A stretch of DNA of 64,000 nt from positions 158,569 to 222,568 of the forward strand of contig JBNGIQ010009000.1 of the NCBI GenBank assembly GCA_049999765.1, written 5' to 3'. Origin of the DNA: Phaeoceros laevis. Taxonomy: Eukaryota > Anthocerotophyta > Anthocerotopsida > Notothyladales. Every line of letters starts with the position of its first letter. Positions within the stretch are counted from its first letter, which is position 1. This document shows, in pieces, positions 40,878 to 50,097 of the stretch. Under the pieces are notes generated by a model. It was not told where the DNA came from. It saw only the letters and a program-made list of their open reading frames with translations, and made no database searches. The translations under genes were made by a program, and so were the position numbers.

Positions 40878-43500
40878 ATGGAAAGAGTCCCTGAAATTGG
40901 TGGGTTTGAAGCCCTGAACCCAGCAGGAAAAGTGTGGTCCGCACGAATATCGGCATCGGTTAAACACGACGCGATGCCTCCAAAAGTGCTGCAGGACGCC
41001 TTGAGGAAACAGTTCTTTGCAGATCGGACGCAGTGGTGGGATAACAGGTGGAGCAAGCCTTCTCTCCGGCATCCTGACTTCATACACAAGAAGTTCAAGG
41101 TTGCGCTATTGGTAGGCAATAGGCACAAGCCTGCCTGGGTGGATTCGCAGCTAGCTACGTTGAACGCTGGGGTGAAGATGACTCTCAATTCTAGATCCTC
41201 AGTTCAAGGGCATGGAGCTTTTGCAGGACATGAGGGCCATTTGCATGTCGGAATATGCAGTGAACTATGTGAGGATGGACGGATTTCTGACGCTGTGGAT
41301 GCACTGCACCTACTGGTGCAACGAGGATGCCATGTACCCAACAATCTCTTTTATCGTGTCCTCAAGAGGTGCATTATGGACAAAGACCTGGTTTTGGGCA
41401 GACGTATCCATGCTCTGACTGTCAAAAGCGGGTACGAAGGAGACGCATTCTTGGCCACCCACCTCATCGGCCTCTACGCTTCGCATGGGAGGTTGGAGGA
41501 AGCAACCCGAGTTTTTAGGAAAGTCTCTACACCGGACGCATATAACTGGGCTACCATCATCTTCGCACACGCTCGACATGGAGAGGCTGCCCAGGCTGCA
41601 GAGGCTATTAAGCTGTATCGGCAAATGTGCGAGTCAACTACCGTGAGACCCGACGACCGTGTCTATTCAGCAGTTCTGAGAGCGTGTGCCGCTGCGGGAG
41701 ATCTAGTTGCCGGGAAGGATGTCCATTTTCATATTCTTGCGAGTAGAGGGAAGCCAGGTAGATTTGTTCTAGCGGGGCTGGTTAACATGTATGCAAAATG
41801 CGGTAGTTTAGACGAAGCTCGCAGACTGTTCGACATACTTGCAGACAGGGATGTCGTGACATGGACTGCAATGATTGCAGGGTATGCCCAGCAGGGCATG
41901 GGTCAACAAGCCATTAGTCTTTACAGGATTATGCAACAGGACGGCCTGACTCCTCCCAATTCTGTGACCTATGTATGCCTCCTGCAGGCATGTGCGAGTG
42001 TAGGTATAGGAGCTCTTGATGAGGGAAAACAGCTGCATGTACAGATCAAAAAACGAGGACTTCAAGAGGATGTGGTTCTAGGCGGCAGCTTGGTTAACAT
42101 GTATGCGAAGTGTGGTACCTTAGAAGAAGCACGCGCAGTGTTTGACAAACTTTCAGGAAAGAATGTTGTAGCATGGACCGCGATGCTTGCAGGGTATGCC
42201 CAGCAGGGGATGGGCCAGGAAGCCCTCAGTCTATACAGGAGTATGCAACAGGAGGGCCTCACTCCTCCCAATTCCGTTACATATGTTTGCTTGCTGCAGG
42301 CATGTGCTAGTTTAGGTGTAGGAGCTCTTGATGCGGGGAGACAGCTGCATGCACATATCAGAGAACGTGGACTGCAAGAGGATGTAGTTCTAGGCGGCAG
42401 CTTGGTTAACATGTATGCCAAGTGTGGTAGCTTAGAGAATGCTCGCAGTGTGTTTGACAAACTTCCAGAGAGGAACATTGTAGCATGGACTGCGATGATT
42501 GCAGGGTATGCCCAACAGGAGATGGGTCAGGAAGCCCTCAGCCTTTACTTCAATATGCAACAGGAAGCTCTCACACCGCCCAACTCATTTACGTATGTAT
42601 GCCTGCTTCAGGCATGTGCAGCTGTAGCAGCTCTGCCTCTGGGCGAGCAGCTGCATGCAGAGATTGAGGAACGAGGACTGCGAGTTGATGGCATTCTGGG
42701 AGGAGCACTGGTAAACATGTACGCAAAGTGTGGGAACATGTACGATTCACAGAGGGTGTTCGATTCACTGCTTAAAAGAAGCCTTGAAGCTTGGGGTGCC
42801 CTAATTAGCGGATATGCCCGCCAAGGAGATAGAGATGTCGTGTTTGACTTGTTTGACAGGATGAGACTGGAAGGCATACAGCCTGATGGTATCACATTTC
42901 TTAGTGTGCTGACAGTGTGCAGCCATGTGGGAACAGTGGAGAAAGGCCGAGAGTACTTCCAGGTGATGGGGACAGATTACGGCATCAGGGCAACCGCAGA
43001 GCACTTCATATGCATGGTGGATCTCCTTGGGCGTGCTGGTCATCTGGATGAGGCGCTACACATGGCCAAGACCATGCCATTCCCATCTAATGAAGTAGTA
43101 TGGCATACACTGTTAGGCGCTTGTTGGAAGTGGAAGAACGTCGAGATTGGGCAACAGGCTTTCAAAGGTGCACTTGGCGTGGATGAAAAAGATTCTGCCG
43201 CTTATGTGTTGATGTCCAACATTTATACAAGTGCTGAAATGTGGGAGGCGGCAAAGGATATGCAGACAAGGAGAATGAAATTGGGGGCATGGAAGAAGCC
43301 GGGCCAGAGCTGGTGGACTGACATGTTTGGAGTGGTGCATACGTTTGGTGTTGGGGACAAGATGTGAAGGTATAGATATGCAAGGCTGGAATATCTAGTC
43401 CCAAAACTGAAGAGACTGGGATGAGTGCCTTACAGGCACTTCTTGGCAATGGACATAGCTGATGATGAGAAGGAAAATGTTCATATGGGAGTATTGCTAC
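40793..43500 (+). pseudogene. PPR copy 6: start frameshifted, DYW core deleted
   Basis: The main open frame runs to 43367; its first in-frame ATG is at 40878, because the family start at 40793 is cut off by a one-base insertion. A PDF-like motif is present (KQFFADRTQWWDNRWSK, HPDFIHKKFKVALL, PAWVDSQLATLN). A YASHGRL unit and four MYAKCG-type S motifs follow, then E1-E2 and the PG box KKPGQSWWTD. The frame stops right after GVGDKM. Beyond it the DNA still matches (YARLEYLVPKLK, ADDEKE) and then jumps to the last codons (AATGTTCATATGGGAGTATT versus AATGTTCGTGTGGGGACTAC), so the HSE and CxxC deaminase core is gone. A PPR-E protein without deaminase could still be made from 40878, but loss at both ends favours a pseudogene. 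Confidence 0.8.
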
Positions 43501-43990
43501 GTAACAGCTAGAAAATGGGCTGCACTCATCTTCTCCTATCAGCAACAAATTTGTGATCCATGAAGGAGTGGCTGGTGCTTAGCTTAGCAGGACTGCTCTA
43601 CAATTTACCTGCGGTACGTTTTGGTGATGTAGGATGTTTGCTTGTGCCCCCATCTAATGTTTTTTCTGTTTCGAAAGCAGTTCTAATTCCGTGTCTTTCT
43701 ATGAGCAGTTGCCACAAGACGCATGTGTCATTACTGTGTAGAGCAACAAAACGGAGTAACATGCTGCTAACATGGCTTGGCTTCAGGGCTCAAAACCAGG
43801 CCCTGTGTGATGTATTTAAGGTATGATTTCTCCTGCTTGCAGGTATTAACGTCTTTTGTACACAGGTTCATGGCTTGTGGTTGTATAGGATAGACGTAAC
43901 ATTTTTCACTGTTGGGTGCAGCTCGTCGTGTCGTGACCTTGTTGTGGGGGGGATCAGAAACATATCAGGTGAACCCAAATATGTAAGTCG
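43501..43990 (+). repeat. Conserved 3' flank of array copy 6
   Basis: Homologous to the other flanks: TTTGTGATCCATGAAGGAGT, TCTATGAGCAGTTGCCACAA, AAGGTATGATTTCTCCTGCT, CAGAAACATATCAGGTGAAC. Marks the right edge of the array. Confidence 0.65.
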
Positions 43991-44926
43991 TTCTCCCAAG
44001 TTTAGGGGGGAAGAGAGGATTTCTCGGTGGAAATGGATGACTCAGGTACATGCGCAGTGCTGGTTACAGCCTAGGAAGGCCTTGCCTAGGAAGGCTAGTC
44101 TACAGGTTTTCAAAGTTTAGTATCACATGAAAATGTGCCGTTTTGGTGTGAAACAGCGACTTTCTGTTATCGTGCTCGGCATAAATTTCAATAAACGCAA
44201 CAAATAAAAGTTACAAAATACGAGAGCTGAGGTTGCTTTTCCAACAAACGAACAACAATTGTGAGTGCTACACTTGGCCGGGTGCACGGAACTCTCGTAA
44301 CCGCTTTGGATCCTGTAATCTCGACAAAAAGACTCTTCTTCAACCACTTTACCTCCAGGTTGTGGCACGAAGTCGACCCGTCAGGACCTGTCTTAGCACC
44401 TAGCAAAGTTCGGCACCTAGAAGTTGCAGTCTGCTTATGTGCTACACTTGGCCGGGTGCACAGAACTCACGAAATCGCATGTGGGACGTTCCAGTCATCT
44501 CTGAATGTTTTTGGGTCTAGATCAAGGAGAAAACTCCAAGCCCAGATATGACAAGGGCAATGCCAATGGGAAATGCAGGCAACAAGAAGCAACTCAAGAC
44601 CCGAGATTCACCCTGGTTCGGCCCATTTCTGTCGTAACTTCCCCATTCACAGCAACATAGATAAAGGACATAATAACAGCGAACTAACTCAACACCTGTC
44701 AGATTGCACATATGTTCTTTACTGGCAAAGAGAAGGAAAATGTACAGGGGACGGAAGCACAGTCCCAGCCGTGTTGAGAACAGTGCACCATCCGGCAGCA
44801 GCAGAGAAGCCTAGGCGACCGACAGACAGCTCAACGAGCCGCTTAAAGACCGAGGCTGTTGCCCAGCCTGGAAGCAAAAAAACATAGGGAGGAGCCTCCT
44901 CATCAATCAACGGAACACCGGCGTCC
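43991..44926. other. Intergenic, contains a 23-bp duplicated segment
   Basis: GTGCTACACTTGGCCGGGTG occurs at about 44267 and again at about 44439. No gene is recognised. The right part is probably the PSAG 3' UTR. Confidence 0.4.
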
Positions 44927-45367
44927 TCAGAAGTTAGGCTCATAGCCATTGTTGGCGGTTGCCAGGATGAAGAATGCCACAGCGTGGCCGAGGGCGCCCC
45001 AGGCCAGCACGTCGACGAGGGTGAAGCCGGCGGGGTCGTTGGTCTTGAGCAAGCTCTGCACCTCCTGCGCGCGGGAGTCTCCGGCCTCGTAGTGAGTGAC
45101 GCCATTTTGCACCGGCAGGCCGGCCTTGGCCACCTGCGCTCGCTGGAAGGGCAGGAACACAAACCGCCCCAGGAAAAGCAGGGCTCCGGTGCTGACGCTG
45201 ATGATGATGGAGGTGTCGGCACAGGTGGTGCGGCTGCGGCCCCTGGTCTGCATCGCCAGCGAGGCGGGCGCCTTCACTCCCACCCGGTCCAGGGCGTTGC
45301 TGGAGCGCAGGCCCAGCGCGGGCAGGGCAGCCACCCTTGAGGTAGCGGCGCAGGCGGCCATGGCCAT
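44927..45367 (-). CDS. PSAG: Photosystem I reaction centre subunit V (PsaG), precursor
   Basis: A single-exon 146-residue protein. Residues 1 to about 48 are a Ser/Ala/Arg-rich plastid transit peptide ([20 protein letters not shown]). The mature part of about 98 residues carries the first membrane span ([20 protein letters not shown]), the conserved stromal loop ([29 protein letters not shown]) and the second span ([19 protein letters not shown]), ending NNGYEPNF. PsaG is nuclear-encoded, sits in the thylakoid at the edge of photosystem I, and helps stabilise the complex and LHCI attachment. The ATG at 45367 is chosen; a second lies two codons on. The gene is GC-rich relative to its surroundings. 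Confidence 0.95.
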   Translation of the reverse strand: MAMAACAATSRVAALPALGLRSSNALDRVGVKAPASLAMQTRGRSRTTCADTSIIISVSTGALLFLGRFVFLPFQRAQVAKAGLPVQNGVTHYEAGDSRAQEVQSLLKTNDPAGFTLVDVLAWGALGHAVAFFILATANNGYEPNF

Positions 45368-45615
45368 GGCTGCAACTGGAGCTGAAGAAGGGTGAAGATG
45401 GCAGAAGCTCTGAAGATGCGGATGAGGCGTGTGTGCACGGCGTGGAGGAGAGACACGGCAGCGCGGGTGGTGACTAGTTTCTTAGCTGCTCTCAGCACTA
45501 CTCGGGTGAGCTAGGCGGGACAGGAATCGGATGGCGAGACCCGATCGGGCTCGGCCATCCGCCAACGGACATTCTCTCGGCCAATCAGCTGCTTCTCCAT
45601 CCTATCTGAACTTTC
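45368..45615 (-). promoter_or_regulatory. PSAG 5' UTR and proximal promoter
   Basis: A CCAAT box (minus-strand ATTGG) lies at 45581-45585, about 215 bp from the ATG, with a pyrimidine-rich leader on the minus strand. No TATA box is evident, which is common for photosystem genes. An assembly gap cuts off the distal promoter. Confidence 0.35.
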
Positions 45616-45625
45616 NNNNNNNNNN
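45616..45625. other. Assembly gap (10 N)
   Basis: Ten N at 45616-45625. The flanks do not visibly repeat each other. GC-rich sequence on the left changes to AT-rich on the right. Confidence 1.
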
Positions 45626-46816
45626 GTCCTTAGTCTTCAACAAAGAATCTTTCAAGAACCTGATGTTCTCCCCTATTCCCGATTGTTTACAACAAGGCAA
45701 ATTGGAGGAACATTCTCATTTTGGGGGATAATGGCTTGTTACAAAAAAAATGCGGCCAGGGGAACTGATTGTACACGTTGCCTTTATAATGCAAGAGCTA
45801 TGCTAGTATACAAGACTTATTGCAAGGGTATGCCGTACGAGGCTTCAGTTCTTAAAAGAAAATGTTATTTTCGATTTTCAACAATAAGTTTACTTGATCC
45901 TGATAGTTGTCCAATCATACCAGATCCTCCTCCCAACCTTACGGACTTATAGATCTATAGCTCTATAGTACTTGTGATATTTTTTGCCAACCCTTTTTTT
46001 TGTCTAATCGGTGCCTTTTCTTTATAAATACAATGTACCATTTCACAAAGTCTTCTGAATTTGTGTACTACTAGCAAGAGAGATTTTTTTGCCAACCTTA
46101 CTGACCTATAGATTTATAGTTGTGATACTTTTTGGTACGGTTGAAATATAAGAATTTTCATCTTAAACTCAGGTTGCATACCTTGAACAACTATAATTAA
46201 TGAACTGAGTAAATGTTCAACTGAATAAGGTGTTGAACAACGGCTTATTATCATGATCATACACTAATCCATGAATCTACTTTGTAAATGGTTTAATTTT
46301 TTTAAAAAAAATTTGAAATTATAATTAAATGCAACTGCTGACAGCAACGTCTTGCAACTTTGCAGATACCGGCAACCTTCCAGCCACGTTTCTTATATTA
46401 AGAAATGCGTTTTTATGTAACTAGGGTATCTGGACCGACCGAGTATCAGTAGTAGTAGGAAGGTTATGGTGTTTAGTCAACTCCACATGGGAATTGAACA
46501 CACCGTCAAGTGAGTGAGTGATAGATAAGTTTAGATTAATTCCGAGCGATTAACGGAGTGAAGTATCATGTTCTAAGCACAGTCGTGTGGTACGTACTAG
46601 ATTCCTAGATTCCTAGACATCGCTTACACTGTACAACACACGTCGACCCCGTGGGGAGCTAAGGAATTGATGCGTTTAGGTGGTGGCGCTGCGCACGGAG
46701 CTTCCGAAGTTGGAGAGTAGAGGAAGTGTTTCTTTGCTTCTCCCTCAATCCCTCAAGGACTGGTATATGTAGCTAGAAATGGAGCATTCATAGGTTTCAC
46801 GCGAGGGATACAAACT
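45626..46816. other. AT-rich intergenic region
   Basis: No gene recognised. A partially repeated phrase, TTTTTTGCCAACC...TACTGACCTATAGATTTATAG and similar, occurs near 45940-46130. Otherwise low-information AT-rich DNA. Confidence 0.4.
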
Positions 46817-46924
46817 GTGCAACTCAGGAAGGCCATCATCCGGCTTGCGTACCTGAGTGGATCAAGGCCTGTCCTGTTTGGCAGCCCCAAGGATCAGGCC
46901 GTAGAAATTGAACAGTTTTCTAAG

Positions 46925-47665
46925 ATGGTCAACATTCCTAACTTCGAGCATCCCTGGGGAGAGGTGAAAGTTGGAGCCAGCAATGGCATCGTAGATGCTG
47001 GTGGAGACTCTCGGCAGCTTCTTGTGCACGCAGAGAGCGCTCCATCGTGGAATTCGAGAGAAGCTTCAATTGCTACCGACAACCTGATCACAAGCTGGCC
47101 GAGGCACATCTTTGTCGCAAGAGAGGACGTCACGCAGATCCGGGAGGCGGTAGCTCAAATCGGGAACGGGAGAGCAGTGCCATTCCAGTTCCACCTCCAG
47201 TGCGAAGGCAGCGATAGAGAGCACCCGGTGGACGAGCAACCTGGCCGCACCTTCTACGTTGTGGACAACCGCGTTGCTGCTGCGCTGAAGGCGGGAGGGT
47301 CTGGCTCTGGTGCTTCCGGAAGCGCTGCGGGCGGTACTCTCCTACTCTACAATGGAATTCCTGTCTACAGGGACACCATAGAGTCCTTGACCGAGGGCAT
47401 CAAGGGGAAGACTGCCCCCGTCTCGGAGGACGAGGAGCTGCGGGTGGAGGTGGAGAAGGAGATGCAGAGCAGCCGTGCAGGTGAGTGGATCAGTGCATTT
47501 CTCAATGCCGGTCCAGACCTGCTGGAGTTTCAGGCATTCAAGGACGATTTCCGGCTGAGGAAGGTGGAGTACCTCACTTCCGCCTCAACAGTCACCACAG
47601 CTTGGCTCTGCAATGAGCACTGCAAAGAGGGGTTGGACCAGGGCATGGTCCGAAGGATTCTGTGA
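46925..47665 (+). CDS. Unrecognised protein, about 246 aa, possibly a last exon
   Basis: Open from 46817 to 47665; first in-frame ATG at 46925. Composition and codon use look coding: regular charged and hydrophobic alternation, PWGEVKVGASNGIVDAGGDS, FVAREDVTQIREAVAQIG, a Gly/Ser linker AGGSGSGASGSAAGG, LLYNGIPVYRDTIESL, LRVEVEKEMQSS and ISAFLNAGPDLLEFQAF. I know no family with these blocks. The frame continues upstream of the ATG (LRKAIIRLAYLSGSRPVLFG) to CTCAG|GAAGG at about 46829, which could be a splice acceptor, so earlier exons may exist. There is no signal peptide or membrane span. Confidence 0.5.
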   Translation: MVNIPNFEHPWGEVKVGASNGIVDAGGDSRQLLVHAESAPSWNSREASIATDNLITSWPRHIFVAREDVTQIREAVAQIGNGRAVPFQFHLQCEGSDREHPVDEQPGRTFYVVDNRVAAALKAGGSGSGASGSAAGGTLLLYNGIPVYRDTIESLTEGIKGKTAPVSEDEELRVEVEKEMQSSRAGEWISAFLNAGPDLLEFQAFKDDFRLRKVEYLTSASTVTTAWLCNEHCKEGLDQGMVRRIL

Positions 47666-48465
47666 GTTCTGTAAGCTTAGCTCTTTCAAGTTCGAGCATG
47701 TTTTCACCAAGCAGCAGCCGACAAAGTCTGCTTGTTTGCTTGCAAGTAAGGCCTTGGCTTCTGCTATCCTCAACTGCGAGTCCAAATTTAGGTTCCGTGA
47801 AGTCGCACCTCTGTCACCTTGAAGGATGGTGTGCAAAATAAGAAACGACCTGCTCTTCACTCTTGCATGAATACCTGTGAGCTACGGGCTTGGAGGTTTG
47901 CAAGGGGTTCTTGCTGGTAACTCTTGCGAAGAATTAGCTTCAGTGCTGAGGTTTCTAGTGCCGGTGACCATAGAACATTTATAATCTATATAATTCCGCT
48001 TGCAAGAACGAGCAGTGATCTCAAGTCCAATGCATCACTCCAGAAATCTTGTTGCCTGATCAGAACCAGTCAGAAACGCCTACACAGGGAATAGGAGCAC
48101 GGGTCGCGCTCATGACCTCCAATCGTTACGGGTGGAAGAGTTACTGACAGCCATAGCCTCCTACCTGGTGAAGGTCCATTGTACAGTTGTGTAAAAATTC
48201 TCGGGCCGCAACCTTCCTACTTATTTTAGGGACCAAATCTTGGAACAGTAAAGCAGTGCCTCCTCTTAGCGGGAGGAGAGGCATTTCTTCTTCCGAAGCC
48301 ACAGGTTGAGGGGGATGGACGCGGCACGAAAGAGGACTGCAGACGGCTCAATGTGCCAGAAAGACAGCAACAGCCGCTGCAACAGGGAGCAGGTGAGTTG
48401 CTTGGGGGCGTCTGCTGTCTCATCCATATGTGCCTGTAGCTAACAGGGCTAATTTGCAGCTGCGA
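47666..48465. other. Intergenic
   Basis: No gene seen. 48315-48392 has an ATG followed by 26 codons and a GTGAGT donor-like site, but it does not join in phase to the F-box frame downstream. Confidence 0.35.
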
Positions 48466-48478
48466 GGTGCTTCTCCGG

Positions 48479-49030
48479 ATGCTTGGAGACGGTCAGGTTA
48501 CTGGAACAAGCTTGGACATGGGTAGCGCCTTATGGGGACAGATGCCCCCTGACATAATGCTGTTGATTCTACATGTGTTGGCCCCCTTGGCTCAAGCACG
48601 GTTTCGGTCAGTCTGCAAAGCGTGGTGCTCTTTTTGTCACCTTCCCGAATTCAAAAGAAGAAGGCACCTGCCCTGTTTGCCATTGCATTCCCCTGGAACC
48701 AGAACTTGTCTGACCTAAGGATGAGAAAGAGAGTGCGAAGGCTCAGCCTGCGGGCAAATATTCCTCACTACGGGGACTTCAATTGTTTCAGCCCGAAGTG
48801 TTCTTCCAATTGTGTCAGCTCCCGCTTTACTCCTACGACATTGTCCCTCAGGATGGCATGCTCTCCGTGAAGATCTCAACAAGCATAGCAAGGGAGGACT
48901 GGGAGTACCATCGTTTCCACGAGTACTTTGATCAACCCCAGGACCGGTACGTGGCTCGGGTGCCTAAGGCACAAACACGAAAACCCCATATAAGCTGGGA
49001 AAGGCAAGTGTGGTGGCTCGCATCCTAAGC
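48479..49030 (+). pseudogene. F-box protein fragment with frameshift
   Basis: From the ATG at 48479 the frame gives an F-box: GSALWGQMPPDIMLLILHVL, then ARFRSVCKAWCSFCHLPEF. F-box domains link substrates to SCF ubiquitin ligases through SKP1. The frame stops at 48718. Around 48655 a second frame takes over (KKKAPALFAIAFPWNQNLSDL) that resembles the sequence after the F-box in F-box/kelch proteins (aromatic/Pro-Trp block), and a third frame runs to 49028. No kelch repeats are visible. Best read as a decayed or truncated F-box gene; an unrecognised intron is the alternative. Confidence 0.55.
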
Positions 49031-49360
49031 CGTCCCTTACTGCCTGGCAGGTAGGAAACTCACTAGCGAAAACAGCGTCCCCCATTTGCAAGTTGTGCAC
49101 CATAATTTATTGCCAGATGTTACCAGATTGGCAAATTCAAAGCAAAGAAGCAGCAGCGCTGCTCGCCCTCTGAAGTAAGGAATACGTTCTTCTCGAGGAG
49201 TGTCACAAGCAAAACCCTGAATTATCAGGAATAGCCCTGCAAAGTTCGAACTTCATACCTGATTGTCCTGACTCCTGGTACGACATTGTCACCCATTTTA
49301 AGATCTTTTCGTCATGTGTGGGGCTGCGGCCCATAAAGCACTGGATAAAGTTCCTTCATA

Positions 49361-49974
49361 TCGACGCAGTGGAGATTTGACCTCTGCTAATTCCGTAGGA
49401 GTGGTGCGGGGACAGTGCAGGGAAGAGTGTTGACTCTGTTGAGGGCGGATGAACTTTTTTGTTTTCGTCATGTGTGCGGCTGCGTTCCATAGGCACTGGA
49501 TGAAGTTTCTTCATATATGTGGTAGTATGGCAGCACCGGGTGCCACCGGGTGTAGTGTCCTCCCTAAAAGGCGCGCCAGTAGTCGGTCCTCCCTATAAGG
49601 CGCGCATATAGGGAGAGGATGAGGATCGTTATGCGCACGGATATCATTATCCTTTCCCTATATGCGCGCGCGCTTAAAGGAAGCGCGCCTTTTAGGAGTA
49701 GTGAGACCTGGATTCGGATTCGAACCAGGTTCCACTACTACCTACTTTCTCACCTATACCATCTCTCCGCAAGGGGCCTGTATCCTTCCTTAATCAAGTT
49801 TAATTATATCCAAATCTGGCTTGGGGCTACGTCGGGTAGCGGCCGACCCCGGCCCGCTACCCGATCCGTATCGATGAAGTGGATATTTGACCTCTGCTAA
49901 TTCCGTAGGAATGGTGTGCGGACGTCCGCAGGACAGTGGAGGGAAGAGTGTTGAGGGCGGATCATCTTTTTTTG
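49361..49974. repeat. Direct repeat flanking a foldback element
   Basis: TTTGACCTCTGCTAATTCCG, GGGAAGAGTGTTGA and GAGGGCGGAT occur in both segments in the same order, about 510 bp apart. The foldback sits between the two copies. Confidence 0.7.
49559..49698. mobile_element. Foldback / MITE-like inverted repeat
   Basis: The left arm (CTCCCTAAAAGGCGCGC ... GCGCGCATATAGGGAGAGGAT) pairs with the right arm, whose complement is CTCCTAAAAGGCGCGC ... GCGCGCATATAGGGAAAGGAT. Arms are about 65 bp with small indels and a short loop. No protein is encoded. Target-site duplication not established. Confidence 0.55.
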
Positions 49975-50097
49975 TGTGTGGAGGAAGATTTACGCTGAAT
50001 TGACCAGAGGCCTCTCAGACTGCGGGACACCGTTGGTCGGTGGGGATATCAGGATGGTGATTCCGAGAGTGCCCGGGTTGAGAAAGAGTATGCCAGC

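Larger units (their letters stand above)
49031..50097. other. Intergenic with foldback and duplications
   Basis: Contains a duplicated noncoding segment (about 49361-49457 and 49871-49974), an internal partial copy near 49464-49520, and a foldback element at 49559-49698 between them. No gene. Confidence 0.5.

Noticed and set aside
44984-45340. Gly/Ala-rich plus-strand open frame
   Set aside because: Antisense to PSAG; the high GC content gives long open frames on the opposite strand.
48315-48392. First exon for the F-box gene
   Set aside because: It has an ATG and a GTGAGT donor, but joining it to the acceptor at 48459 gives the wrong frame for the F-box.
49706-49735. Possible tRNA: GGTTCGAATCC on the minus strand
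   Set aside because: The B-box-like match at 49716-49726 is part of a short palindrome (ACCTGG...CCAGGT). No A box, anticodon arm or acceptor stem could be folded.
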